Of a DNA stretch of 64,000 bases, positions 26,294-35,019 are shown one piece after another. Every line of letters begins with the position of its first letter. Position 1 is the first letter of the stretch. Source of the DNA: Leifsonia sp. Root112D2 (GTDB taxonomy: Bacteria; Actinomycetota; Actinomycetes; Actinomycetales; Microbacteriaceae). The translations under genes and the position numbers were made by a program. The notes beneath the pieces are model-generated. The model ran no database searches. It was not told the origin of the DNA and saw only the letters and a program-made list of their open reading frames with translations. Location of the stretch: positions 248,001-312,000 of the forward strand of contig NZ_LMCU01000002.1 of NCBI RefSeq assembly GCF_001424905.1, given 5' to 3'.

Positions 26294-26311
26294 AGTTAAT
26301 GACAACTAACT
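26294..26311. promoter_or_regulatory. TetR operator, site 1
   Basis: AGTTAATGACAACTAACT: arms AGTTA/TAACT with an 8-base spacer. It lies nearer to accD1 and matches site 2 in form. The centres of the two sites are 26 bp apart. Confidence 0.65.
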
Positions 26312-26319
26312 TGAATTCA

Positions 26320-26337
26320 GGTTAGTAATGATTAACC
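26320..26337. promoter_or_regulatory. TetR operator, site 2
   Basis: GGTTAGTAATGATTAACC: arms GGTTA/TAACC with an 8-base spacer. It overlaps where a -35 element for the TetR gene would lie (its TAGAGT box is at 26346), which would allow autorepression. Confidence 0.65.
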
Positions 26338-26345
26338 GAAATGTC

Positions 26346-26351
26346 TAGAGT
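26346..26351 (+). promoter_or_regulatory. -10 box, leaderless start of the TetR gene
   Basis: TAGAGT, seven bases before the ATG at 26359. It lies downstream of the other in-frame ATG at 26341, so that ATG would not be transcribed from it. Confidence 0.45.
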
Positions 26352-26358
26352 GGATGCC

Positions 26359-26985
26359 ATGACCACGAGCGCAGAGACGGGTACCACCGAAGGCGCTGTA
26401 CCCACGCAGCGCAGCCGCGCGAAGGCCGACAGGCGACGCGCCCTGCTCGACGCCGCCGCTGCGCTCTTCGCCCAGCGCGGCTTCAACGGCGTCTCCATCG
26501 AAGACCTCGGCGCCGCGGCAGGCGTGAGCGGTCCGGCCGTGTACCGGCATTTCAGCGGCAAGCAGGATGTGCTTGCCGCACTTCTCGTCGAGGTGAGCCA
26601 CGATCTGCTCGACGGTGGAGCAGACGTCGTTTCGAACGCCGACGGCGACGACGACGCCCTGCGGGCGCTCATCCGCTTTCACGTGAGTTTCGCGCTCGCT
26701 CGCACCGATGTCATCCGCGTGCAGGACCGCGACCTCGACAGCCTGGCGGAGGCACCCCGCCGCGAGGTGCGCACGCTGCAGCGCGACTACATCGAACTAT
26801 GGATCAGCGTGCTCGCCCGGCTGCACCCCGCCCCCGGCCGTGCCGAGCTGCGGATGCGCGTGCAGGCGACATTCGGACTGATCAACTCGACCCCGCACAG
26901 CGTGGGCGTGCGGGATCGCACGATCGACGACGCGACCAGCCGCCGCGTTCTCGAACTCATGGCCTGGTCAGGCCTGAACGCCTGA
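26359..26985 (+). CDS. TetR-family regulator of the leucine-type operon
   Basis: 208 aa. Helix-turn-helix at about residues 22-65 (LLDAAAALFAQRGFNGVSIE, AAGVSGPAVYRHFSGK). It is divergent from accD1, as Rv2506 is near accD1 in M. tuberculosis, and two matching 18-bp palindromes lie between. A repressor of the leucine/isovalerate operon relieved by an acyl-CoA is the likely role, inferred from position. The start at MTTSAETGTTEG is favoured over the ATG at 26341 by the TAGAGT box. It ends 15 bases from the convergent bkdC stop. Confidence 0.88.
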   Translation: MTTSAETGTTEGAVPTQRSRAKADRRRALLDAAAALFAQRGFNGVSIEDLGAAAGVSGPAVYRHFSGKQDVLAALLVEVSHDLLDGGADVVSNADGDDDALRALIRFHVSFALARTDVIRVQDRDLDSLAEAPRREVRTLQRDYIELWISVLARLHPAPGRAELRMRVQATFGLINSTPHSVGVRDRTIDDATSRRVLELMAWSGLNA

Positions 26986-27000
26986 GCTGAGCGTCGCTCC

Positions 27001-28161
27001 TCACACCATCGCAAGCACTCGGGCGGGGTCGGCGAGGATACGACCGACGTCGGCCAGAAAGCGCGACGCCTGCTCGCCGTCGACGAGCCGATGGTCGAAC
27101 GACAGGGTCAGCGTCATCACGCTACGCAGCGCGATGCCTCCCTCGAACTCCCATGGCTGGCGGCGAATGGTGCCCATTGCAAGAATCGCCGCCTCACCGG
27201 GATTCAGGATCGGGGTTCCTCCATCGACCCCGAACACTCCGACGTTGCTGATGGAAATGGTGCCGCCGCTCAACTCCTCCGGGCTCGATCGTCCCTCCTT
27301 AGCCGTGGCGACGAGCCCGGAGACAGCGGCGGCAAGCTGGGCGAGCGTGAGGGTCTCGGCCCTCGGGATGTTCGGCACCATGAGCCCGCGCGGGGTCGCC
27401 GCGGCGATGCCCAGGTTCACGGCGTGGAACTGCACAATCTGCTGTGCCGCCTCGTCCCAGTGCGAGTTGACCTCGGGGGTGCGCCCCACTGCAATGCAGA
27501 GCGCCTTCGCGACGGCCGTGAGGATGGTGACGCGCGCGCCCGCCAACTCGCCGGAGCGGGTGAGGCGTTCCAGCAGTTCGAGCGTCGGCGTGACATCAAC
27601 GGTCATGAATGCACTCGCGTGCGGGGCGGTGAACGCGCTGGCGACCATGGCCTCGGCCGTGCGCTTGCGCACGCCCTTGATCGGGATGCGCGTCTCGCCC
27701 TCGCTAGGGTGCTCGGGCAGAGCGGATGCCGCTTCGCCGGTCGGCAGGTTGCGCACCCTCCGCGCGGGGCGCGCTCCGGTCTCCGCCTTCGCGCCGTAGC
27801 CGACGAGGTTGGGGAGGATGGGGTCCTCGATGGTCGTCGAAGGATCTGCAGGCCCTTCGAGACGGCCGCGGGCGGCCTCCTCAGGGAGCGGGGACTCAGG
27901 GATCGGCGATAGCGGCTCCCCATCCACCTCGAAGGCCACGATCTTCTCCCCCACGTTCACGGTGACGCCCGGCTCCACATACAGTCGGGTCACCACGCCG
28001 GCATACGGCGAGGGCAGCTCCACGAGCGCCTTGGCCGTCTCCACATCGGCGATGATCTGGTTGAGTTCAACGGTGTCGCCCACCTTGACGTTCCACGATA
28101 CGAGCTCGCTCTCGGTGAGCCCCTCGCCGAGATCCGGCAGCATGAAATCCTTCACGGTCAT
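27001..28161 (-). CDS. bkdC: branched-chain 2-oxoacid dehydrogenase E2 (lacks visible PSBD)
   Basis: 386-aa dihydrolipoyl acyltransferase. The lipoyl domain is residues 1-78 with the lipoyl Lys in DVETAKALVELPSP near residue 42. The acyltransferase domain starts near IPIKGVRKRTAEAM and ends with the catalytic SFDHRLVDGEQ near 354. Between them is only a linker of about 75 residues. The 35-residue E1/E3-binding domain usual in E2 proteins (with a GVD...GTG pattern) is not recognisable. Linker residues about 93-102 are encoded by a dispersed repeat. The ATG lies one base after the bkdB stop. Confidence 0.92.
   Translation of the reverse strand: MTVKDFMLPDLGEGLTESELVSWNVKVGDTVELNQIIADVETAKALVELPSPYAGVVTRLYVEPGVTVNVGEKIVAFEVDGEPLSPIPESPLPEEAARGRLEGPADPSTTIEDPILPNLVGYGAKAETGARPARRVRNLPTGEAASALPEHPSEGETRIPIKGVRKRTAEAMVASAFTAPHASAFMTVDVTPTLELLERLTRSGELAGARVTILTAVAKALCIAVGRTPEVNSHWDEAAQQIVQFHAVNLGIAAATPRGLMVPNIPRAETLTLAQLAAAVSGLVATAKEGRSSPEELSGGTISISNVGVFGVDGGTPILNPGEAAILAMGTIRRQPWEFEGGIALRSVMTLTLSFDHRLVDGEQASRFLADVGRILADPARVLAMV
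27856..27883. repeat. dispersed element inside the bkdC coding sequence
   Basis: 28 bases identical to the intergenic element at 49891-49918 (begins TTCGAGACGGCCG, ends CCTCCTCA). On the minus strand it is read in frame as part of the linker around LPEEAARGRLEG. Confidence 0.75.
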
Positions 28162-28162
28162 C

Positions 28163-29173
28163 TCAGGCCACCACCCCGGTGAGAGAGTGAGGGCGGCCCA
28201 GAGCTCGGTCGACACCGTCGAGAATGCGATCCAGGTCGGGCAGGTAGTGGCTCTCCAGCTTGGCAACCGGATACGGCACGTCGAAGCCCGTCACGCGCAC
28301 CGGCGCATGCCTCAGCTCGGCGAAACAGCGTTCCGTGATACTCGCGGCGACTTCGGCACCGAGCCCTCCGGAGAGCGCAGCCTCGTGTGTGACAACGAGC
28401 CGACCCGTCTTGCGAACGGATGCCTCCACCGTCTCGAAATCGATGGGCGAGAGCGAACGCAGATCGATGACCTCGATGGAGATCCCCTCGTCCGATGCGG
28501 CGACGGCGGCATCGCAGGCCGTGCCGACAAGAGGTCCGTAGGTCACGAGCGTCGCATCCGTACCCGGCATCACGATGCGCGCTCTGCCCATCGGCAGGGC
28601 CTCCGACAGGGGTGCCGCCTCATCGACCTCCCCCTTCACGTGGTAGCGCCGTTTCGGTTCGAAATACAGCACGGGATCGTCGCTGGCGATGGCCTGGCGA
28701 ATCATCGTGAACGCATCCTGCGCCGTGGAAACGCTGACGACCCGCAGCCCGGCCGCATGCGCGAAATACGCCTCGGGCGAGTCGGAGTGGTGCTCGGCCG
28801 AGCCGATACCCCCGCCGAAGGGCACCCGAATCGTGAGAGGCATCGACACGCGCCCCTGGGTGCGCCCACGCATGCGGGCCACCTGGCTGACGATCTGGTC
28901 GAATGCCGGGTAGATGAAACCGTCGAACTGGATCTCGCACACCGGTCGGTAGCCGCGATACGCCAGTCCGACGGCAGCCCCGAGGATGCCGGATTCCGCG
29001 AGCGGCGTGTCCATGACGCGGCGTTCCCCGAAATCACGCTGCAGCCCGTCCGTCACGCGGTAGACACCGCCCAGCTTGCCAATGTCCTCGCCCATGAGCA
29101 CGACCTTCTCATCGGCCTTCAGCGCCTCGCGCAGACCGGCCGTGATGGCCTTCGCCATTGTCAGCGTGGTCAC
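28163..29173 (-). CDS. bkdB: branched-chain 2-oxoacid dehydrogenase E1 beta
   Basis: 336 aa. The thiamine-binding region VVLMGEDIGKLGGVYRVTDGL and DTPLAESGILGAAVGLAYRG are present, as is the C-terminal transketolase domain (VTYGPLVGTACDAA, IEVIDLRSLSPID). It pairs with BkdA to decarboxylate 2-oxo acids from valine, leucine and isoleucine and acylates BkdC. The GTG start overlaps the bkdA stop by four bases. Confidence 0.94.
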   Translation of the reverse strand: MTTLTMAKAITAGLREALKADEKVVLMGEDIGKLGGVYRVTDGLQRDFGERRVMDTPLAESGILGAAVGLAYRGYRPVCEIQFDGFIYPAFDQIVSQVARMRGRTQGRVSMPLTIRVPFGGGIGSAEHHSDSPEAYFAHAAGLRVVSVSTAQDAFTMIRQAIASDDPVLYFEPKRRYHVKGEVDEAAPLSEALPMGRARIVMPGTDATLVTYGPLVGTACDAAVAASDEGISIEVIDLRSLSPIDFETVEASVRKTGRLVVTHEAALSGGLGAEVAASITERCFAELRHAPVRVTGFDVPYPVAKLESHYLPDLDRILDGVDRALGRPHSLTGVVA

Positions 29174-30399
29174 CGGTCGATCCCCTCCGGCTGGTCTGCC
29201 GAGACGAACGTCTGCAGATAACGGCTGTAGTGATCGCGCTGCCGGGCCAGCCCGGTGTGAGGCTCGGCGAAGATGTTGTCGAAGACCGAGAGCGGCTCGG
29301 GATCTTTCACATCGAGACAGGCCGCGCGCAGTTGCGCCGCCACGGCATCCGACTTCGCCTTCACCGTGGCCTCCCGCTCACTGGTGAGAACGCCGGTTCG
29401 GCGCAACAGTGCGGCCAGGCGGTCGATCGGGTCTTTGGCCGCCCAGGCGGCCAGCTCGGCCGGGTCACGGTACCGGGTAGGATCGTCGGCCGTCGTGTGC
29501 GGCCCCATCCGGTACGTGACGGCCTCGATGAAAGTCGGGCCGCCGCCGCGCCTGGCGCGCTCGAGCGCGAGCCGGGTGACGGCCATGACGGCGAGCACGT
29601 CGTTGCCGTCGACACGCACGCTCGGAATGCCGAAGCCCGGCGCTCGGTTTGCGATGGGCGTGCGCGCCTGCAGGCTCACCGGTTCGGAGATGGCCCACTG
29701 GTTGTTCTGGCAGAAGAAGATCACGGGCGCCTGGTATGTCGCGGCAAAGATCATGGCCTCGTTCACGTCGCCCTCGCTCGTTGCGCCGTCACCGAAGTAC
29801 GCCATCGCCACGGCGTCAGAGCCGTCGTTCTGAATGCCGAGGGCGTAGCCGGTGGCGTGTAGCGTCTGGGCGCCGATGATCACCTGGGGCGTCGCCATAT
29901 TGACCGAATACGGGTTCCAGCCGGATGCCGCGGCACCGCGCCACACCGGCACCAGCTGGTCAACCGTCACACCGCGGCAGTATGCCACCGCGTTCTCGCG
30001 GTAGCTGGAGAAGACGAAGTCATCTTTTTGCAGGGCACGCCCCGAACCGATTTGGGCGGCCTCCTGGCCGAGCAGCGGCGGCCACAGGCCGAGCTCGCCC
30101 TGGCGCTGCAGCGCGGTGGCCTCGGCGTCGATGCGACGCACCACCACCATGTCCTCATAGAGGCTGACCAGTTGTTCGTCAGTGAGGTCGGCGATCCACG
30201 AGTCATAACGCGCATTGCCCACACGCACGCCGTCGGGGGTGAGGAGTTGCACGAGCCCCGCATCGGTGCTCGTCTCGCGCGCCGTGTCGGTGGCACCGTC
30301 GCTAGTCGCGGTCTGGCTCGAGGAGCCCTGATTCGTCGTCGCGCCGGTGGGGGCGAGGTGAAGAAGTGAAATGCTTCCGATGGTTGTTTCGGTCGACAT
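29170..30399 (-). CDS. bkdA: branched-chain 2-oxoacid dehydrogenase E1 alpha
   Basis: 409 aa. The thiamine-diphosphate motif begins AYFGDGATSEGDVNEAM near residue 200 and ends at the NN of FFCQNNQWAIS. RMGPHTTADDPTRYR contains the phosphorylation-loop region of the family. The first 45 residues are a Ser/Thr-rich extension. The frame is open to 30501, but MSTETTIGSISLLHLAP is the likely start. First gene of bkdABC; an inverted repeat about 130 bases upstream may be its control site. There is no E3 (lipoamide dehydrogenase) in the window. Confidence 0.93.
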   Translation of the reverse strand: MSTETTIGSISLLHLAPTGATTNQGSSSQTATSDGATDTARETSTDAGLVQLLTPDGVRVGNARYDSWIADLTDEQLVSLYEDMVVVRRIDAEATALQRQGELGLWPPLLGQEAAQIGSGRALQKDDFVFSSYRENAVAYCRGVTVDQLVPVWRGAAASGWNPYSVNMATPQVIIGAQTLHATGYALGIQNDGSDAVAMAYFGDGATSEGDVNEAMIFAATYQAPVIFFCQNNQWAISEPVSLQARTPIANRAPGFGIPSVRVDGNDVLAVMAVTRLALERARRGGGPTFIEAVTYRMGPHTTADDPTRYRDPAELAAWAAKDPIDRLAALLRRTGVLTSEREATVKAKSDAVAAQLRAACLDVKDPEPLSVFDNIFAEPHTGLARQRDHYSRYLQTFVSADQPEGIDR

Positions 30400-30531
30400 C
30401 GTTGCACGCAACCTTTGCATTCGCGCGATCGATCGTGGCGCTTGTGGCGTCGTGATCGGCTCTCGGCCTCTTTGCCAAAAGTGTTTTAAGGCTACGCGCA
30501 TCGGTCAGGGTGTACAACGGTAGAGAAGTTC

Positions 30532-30561
30532 AGTGCGCAATTTGAGTGATTTGAGCGCACT
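30532..30561. promoter_or_regulatory. inverted repeat upstream of bkdA
   Basis: Perfect 7-bp arms AGTGCGC and GCGCACT separated by 16 bases. It lies between the bkdA start and the pnp terminator. The spacing would suit a dimeric activator of the Lrp/AsnC type, often linked to bkd genes; no such gene is nearby, so this is a guess. Confidence 0.4.
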
Positions 30562-30594
30562 CGAGGCGTCACAGTGTGGCACTTTGCCCAGAAC

Positions 30595-30635
30595 GACGGA
30601 TGCCCGCCCCGCGTGAAGCGGAACGGGCATCCGTC
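30595..30635 (-). terminator. pnp terminator
   Basis: Perfect 12-bp stem GACGGATGCCCG/CGGGCATCCGTC with a 17-base loop, immediately downstream of the pnp stop. No T-run follows. The stem contains the hexamer GGATGC that is frequent in this window. Confidence 0.7.
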
Positions 30636-30650
30636 TGTGCAGTTACGTTG

Positions 30651-32951
30651 TTACACGTCGGCGCCTTCGGCCGGGGCCACAGGACCCTCGGAGTGAGCGT
30701 CGCTGCCGTGCGTGTCTGCCTCGTCGGCGACCACGGGAGCAAGCGAGAGCTTGCCACGGTCGTCGATCTTGGTGATCTCCACCAGGATCTTCTGGCCGAC
30801 ACCGAGCACGTCTTCGACGTTCTCGACACGCTTGCCACCGGCGAGCTTGCGCACCTCGGAGATGTGCAGCAGGCCGTCCTTACCGGGAAGCAGCGAAACG
30901 AACGCGCCGAACGTGGCGATCTTGACGACGGTTCCGAGGAACTGCTCGCCCACCTCCGGGTTGGTCGGGTTGGCGATGGCGTTGACCTGCGCGCGCGCAG
31001 CCTCGGCCGAGGGTCCGTCGACGGCGCCGATGTACACGGTGCCGTCTTCCTCGATCGAGATGTCCGCACCGGTCTCGTCCTGGATGGCGTTGATCGTCTT
31101 GCCCTTCGGGCCGATCAGCTCGCCGATCTTGTCGACGGGAATGTTGACCGAGATCACGCGCGGCGCGGTCGGGGCCATCTCGTCGGGAGCGTCGATGGCG
31201 GCGTTGAGCACGCTGAGGATCGTGGTGCGTGCATCCTTCGCCTGCTTGAGCGCGCCATCGAGCACCGACGACGGCAGTCCGTCGAGCTTGGTGTCGAGCT
31301 GGATCGCCGTGACGAACTCGCTCGTTCCCGCGACCTTGAAGTCCATGTCGCCGAGCGCGTCTTCTGCACCGAGGATGTCGGTGAGCGCCGCGTAGCGGGT
31401 CTCGCCGTCAACGGTGTCGGAGACGAGGCCCATGGCGATGCCCGCGACGGGCGCGCGCAGCGGCACACCGGCGTTGAGCAGCGACAGGGTCGAGGCACAG
31501 ACGGAACCCATCGAGGTGGAACCGTTGGAACCGAGGGCCTCAGAGACCTGACGGATCGCGTACGGGAACTCCTCGCGGCTCGGCAGAACCGGTGCGAGTG
31601 CGCGCTCGGCCAGGAAGCCGTGCCCGATCTCTCGACGCTTCGGCGAACCGACGCGGCCGGTCTCACCGGTCGAGTACGGCGGGAAGTTGTAGTGGTGCAG
31701 GTAACGCTTCTTCGTGACCGGGCTCAGCGAGTCGATCTGCTGCTCCATCTTGAGCATGTTCAGCGTGGTGACACCCAGAATCTGGGTCTCGCCACGCTGG
31801 AAGATCGCGCTGCCGTGCACGCGCGGGATGACCTGCACCTCGGCGTCGAGCGGGCGGATGTCCGCGAGCCCGCGACCGTCCATGCGGATGCCGTCACGCA
31901 GGATGCGACCGCGAACCACAACCTTGGTGACCGACTTGTACGCGCCGGAGACCTGGTTGTTGGCTGACTCGGGCAGCTCGCCCGCCGTGACCTTGGCCGC
32001 GATGAACTCCTTGGTGCGCGCCTTCAGCGCGTCATCGGCGTCCTGGCGGGCGATCTTCTCGGCGATCTGGTAGACCTTCGACAGCTCGTCGTAGGCGAAG
32101 CCGGCGACCGCGTCGTAGGTGGCCTGCTCGTACGGCGGGAAGACCGGGTACTCGGCGACAGGCTTGGCAGCCTGCTTCGCGAGCTCTGCCTGTGCGGCGA
32201 CGAGCTGCTTGAGGAACGGCTTGGAGGCCTCGAGGCCCTGGGCCACAACCTCTTCGTTCGGCTTCGTTGCGCCGCCACGAATCAGGTTCCAGCTGTTCTC
32301 GGTTGCCTCGGCCTCGACCATCATGATCGCGACATCCTCGACACCGTTCGCGTCGGTGACGACGCGGCCAGCCACGACGAGGTCGAAGACGGCCTCGGCG
32401 ATCTGGTCGTGGTTCGGGAAGGCGACCCACTGGTCATCCGCCTTGTTCGCACCGGGGATGAGCGCGAGGCGCACGCCACCGATGGGACCGGAGAACGGAA
32501 CACCGGAGATCTGGCTGGATGCCGACGCCGCGTTGATAGCGAGCGCGTCATAGTACTCACCGGGAGCGATGCTGAGCACCGTGATGACGACCTGCACCTC
32601 GTTGCGGAGGCCGGCGACGAACGACGGGCGCAGCGGCCGGTCGATCAGGCGGCAGACGAGAATGGCCTCGGTGGAGGGGCGACCCTCGCGGCGGAAGAAC
32701 GAGCCGGGGATCTTGCCGGCCGCGTAGCTGCGCTCTTCGACGTCGATGGTGAGCGGAAAGAAGTCGAAGTTGTCCTTCGGAGTCTTGCCGATCGAGGTGG
32801 CGGAAAGAAGCATGGTGTCTTCGTCGAGGTACGCGGCGACCGCGCCCTGTGCCTGCTGCGCAAGACGGCCCGCTTCGAAGCGAACCGTGCGCTTGCCGAA
32901 CTTGCCGTTATCGAGAACGGCTTCGGCGAATTTGATTTCTGGACCCTCCAT
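30651..32951 (-). CDS. pnp: polyribonucleotide nucleotidyltransferase (PNPase)
   Basis: Phosphorolytic 3'-5' exoribonuclease. 766 aa: two RNase PH domains (KTPKDNFDFFPLTIDVEERSY; LPSREEFPYAIRQVSEALGSN with active-site residues), a KH domain near 590-650 (PVDKIGELIGPKGKTINAIQ) and an S1 domain near 674-750 (GEQFLGTVVKIATFGAFVSLL), followed by an acidic tail. AGGAG precedes the ATG of MEGPEIKFAEAVL. It is normally next to rpsO and to the M16 peptidase; here both are displaced. Confidence 0.98.
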   Translation of the reverse strand: MEGPEIKFAEAVLDNGKFGKRTVRFEAGRLAQQAQGAVAAYLDEDTMLLSATSIGKTPKDNFDFFPLTIDVEERSYAAGKIPGSFFRREGRPSTEAILVCRLIDRPLRPSFVAGLRNEVQVVITVLSIAPGEYYDALAINAASASSQISGVPFSGPIGGVRLALIPGANKADDQWVAFPNHDQIAEAVFDLVVAGRVVTDANGVEDVAIMMVEAEATENSWNLIRGGATKPNEEVVAQGLEASKPFLKQLVAAQAELAKQAAKPVAEYPVFPPYEQATYDAVAGFAYDELSKVYQIAEKIARQDADDALKARTKEFIAAKVTAGELPESANNQVSGAYKSVTKVVVRGRILRDGIRMDGRGLADIRPLDAEVQVIPRVHGSAIFQRGETQILGVTTLNMLKMEQQIDSLSPVTKKRYLHHYNFPPYSTGETGRVGSPKRREIGHGFLAERALAPVLPSREEFPYAIRQVSEALGSNGSTSMGSVCASTLSLLNAGVPLRAPVAGIAMGLVSDTVDGETRYAALTDILGAEDALGDMDFKVAGTSEFVTAIQLDTKLDGLPSSVLDGALKQAKDARTTILSVLNAAIDAPDEMAPTAPRVISVNIPVDKIGELIGPKGKTINAIQDETGADISIEEDGTVYIGAVDGPSAEAARAQVNAIANPTNPEVGEQFLGTVVKIATFGAFVSLLPGKDGLLHISEVRKLAGGKRVENVEDVLGVGQKILVEITKIDDRGKLSLAPVVADEADTHGSDAHSEGPVAPAEGADV

Positions 32952-33259
32952 AGGGGGGTTTCTCCTTTGTTTTATGTCGCTCCCCGTGTGGGCGCGACGC
33001 GTCAAGGAGCAGGAGCGGGCAGGAAGGGGCGCGCGCCCGAATAGGCGTGATCGCGCTTTGGCATCTGCTCTGGCCAACAGTAGAAATACACCGTTCGAGA
33101 CGGGATATCACCACCGGTGACCAGCTTCGTGCCGGCCTGCTCCGTTATGTCTTGCTCAATATTCAGTTGTGGTGTGCCGCGCGGATACGTCGCACGACCG
33201 TGTGAATCCTAACAGAGCAGGCTGCGATTACGCCGATGACCACGCTTTAATCGTGAGCC
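32952..33259. other. 308-base gap upstream of pnp
   Basis: No gene is seen. It must hold the pnp promoter and a probably long 5' leader. A TAGGAT box on the minus strand (33206-33211) is a candidate -10 but lacks a good -35. PNPase leaders are often structured for autoregulation; I see no perfect long stem here. Confidence 0.4.
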
Positions 33260-33781
33260 TCAACCGTGGAGCTGCAGAACCGCATCGCTGTCGTGCCGCG
33301 GGCGGGCTGCATCCTGTGCCTCACGGCGCACCCGCTCGAGTTCGCGCAGATGCCTCGCCTTGGACCAGGTGAGGATGAGGCCGAAGACAACGCCGATGAC
33401 ACCGCCCGAGGTGTTCGCCAGCAGGTCGCTCACCTGCGGGAAACGCGTGGGCATGAAGATCTGGGCCGTCTCGATGCCGACGGTCATCGCAATGCAGAGC
33501 AGGATGCTCAGCCACCACAACTTGCGCCCGAACAAGAGCAGGAAGAAGAGCCCGACGGGCACGAACATCAGCACGTTCGAGCCGATCTCGACCCGGGTGT
33601 AGGTGATCCAGTCCGTGGCGTCATGGCGGGCGAAGAACTTCAGCGTGCGCGTGAGCCAGGTGCTGACATCCGCGCCGTACGGATGCGGGGTCAGCGTCAT
33701 CCAGCCGACGAACCCGAGGTAGACGGCCGTGATCAGACCGAGGAAGGGGTGGCGGTGCAGCATGAGCACATCATGGCGCAT
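33260..33781 (-). CDS. VanZ-like membrane protein
   Basis: 173 aa with about five hydrophobic helices. The VanZ-family pattern is clear: MTLTPHPYG early, then YTRVEIGSNVLMFVPVGLFF, and ETAQIFMPTRFPQVSDLLANTSGGVIG. Members occur as stand-alone envelope proteins and their role is unclear outside teicoplanin resistance clusters. No van genes are nearby, so no resistance role is implied. The C-terminal 35 residues are charged. Confidence 0.88.
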   Translation of the reverse strand: MRHDVLMLHRHPFLGLITAVYLGFVGWMTLTPHPYGADVSTWLTRTLKFFARHDATDWITYTRVEIGSNVLMFVPVGLFFLLLFGRKLWWLSILLCIAMTVGIETAQIFMPTRFPQVSDLLANTSGGVIGVVFGLILTWSKARHLRELERVRREAQDAARPRHDSDAVLQLHG

Positions 33782-33825
33782 GCCGCTGGATGCATGCCGG
33801 TAATTTCATTGCAGATACCGAACCG

Positions 33826-35019
33826 TTATCGGAATGCCCCCACACCGGTGATGGCCCGGCCCACGATGAGGGCGTTGATGTCGTGCGTGCCCTCGTAGGT
33901 ATAGACGGCCTCGGCATCGGCGTGGAACCGGGCGACATCGTTCTCGAGCACGATGCCGTTGCCTCCCACCACCTCACGGGCCAGCGCAACGGTCTCGCGC
34001 ATCCGCAGGCTGCAGTACATCTTTGCCAGCGCCGAGTTCTCGTCGACGTAGTGGCCCTCGTGCTGTTGCTGGGAGAGGCGCACCACCATGCCGAGTGACG
34101 AGGTGAGGTTGCCGAGCATGAGGGCCAACCGTTCCTGAATGAGTTGGAACGCCGCCAGGGGCTTGCCGAACTGCTGTCGCTGGGTGACGTACCGCACCGC
34201 CGCCTCGTAGGCGCCGGCCTGCACGCCGGTCGCGAGCCAGGCGACATCCGATCGCATTCGGCGCAGCATGTCTGCGACGTCACGGAATGAATTGACCCGC
34301 TGCAGGCGATCCGCTTCGCTCACGCGCACATTCTGCAGGCGGATGTCGGCGTTCTGCACCATGCGCAGTGACGTCTTGCGCCGAATCTTGTTCAGCGTGA
34401 CCCCGGGAGCATCGCTGGCAACCAGGAATGCCTTGACCTCGTGGTCGGCCTCGTCCCTGGCGAAGATGGCCAGGTATTTCGCCGAGGAAGCCGCACCGAT
34501 CCAGCGCTTCTCGCCGTTGAGCACCCAGTCATCGCCGTCGCGACGCGCGCTCGTGGCCAGCCCTCCCGCAATGTCCGAGCCGTGCTCGGGCTCCGTGAGG
34601 CAGAAGACCCCTGTGGCCTCGAACGAACGGATGAGCGGGTCGAGGCGATCCACCTGTTCCTGGCTGCCGCCCACGTTCACCGCGGTGCGGAAGAGACCGG
34701 CCTGTGCGGTGTAGAAGGTGGCGACCGAGGCATCCATGCGGGCCATCTCGAAGATCGTGAAGCCCGAAAAGAGCGCGGAGCCCTGCTGTGCGGGTGAGTT
34801 CGGCGGCATGAGGTCCAACTCCGCGAGCGGCTGCACGATCTCGAAGGGAAATTCGCCCCGCTCCCAGTGGTCATCGATGACCGGCCGCACGCTCGTCTCG
34901 AGCACCGAACGCAGGCGCAGCAGCGCGGCCTGCTCCTCAGCGGCCAACAGCGTGGCATAGCCGTACAGGTCGGATGGGTAGATCGAGGCCGCGACTGAGA
35001 CGTTCTCGCTTGCGGGCAT
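33826..35019 (-). CDS. acyl-CoA dehydrogenase (glutaryl-CoA-dehydrogenase-like)
   Basis: 397-aa FAD enzyme. VFCLTEPEHGSDIAGGLATS and WVLNGEKRWIGAASSAKY give the FAD site. The catalytic Glu lies in YTYEGTHDINALIVGRAITG, a C-terminal pattern shared with the GcdH group. GGGAGCC precedes the ATG of MPASENVSVAASIYP. It is divergent from a MarR gene with a shared 114-base promoter region. The substrate is unknown; glutaryl-CoA is only one option because no lysine or tryptophan pathway genes are near. Confidence 0.88.
   Translation of the reverse strand: MPASENVSVAASIYPSDLYGYATLLAAEEQAALLRLRSVLETSVRPVIDDHWERGEFPFEIVQPLAELDLMPPNSPAQQGSALFSGFTIFEMARMDASVATFYTAQAGLFRTAVNVGGSQEQVDRLDPLIRSFEATGVFCLTEPEHGSDIAGGLATSARRDGDDWVLNGEKRWIGAASSAKYLAIFARDEADHEVKAFLVASDAPGVTLNKIRRKTSLRMVQNADIRLQNVRVSEADRLQRVNSFRDVADMLRRMRSDVAWLATGVQAGAYEAAVRYVTQRQQFGKPLAAFQLIQERLALMLGNLTSSLGMVVRLSQQQHEGHYVDENSALAKMYCSLRMRETVALAREVVGGNGIVLENDVARFHADAEAVYTYEGTHDINALIVGRAITGVGAFR

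Noticed and set aside
33260..33781. Glycopeptide resistance from the VanZ-like protein
   Set aside because: No vanA/H/X genes; VanZ-fold proteins are widespread and mostly unrelated to resistance.
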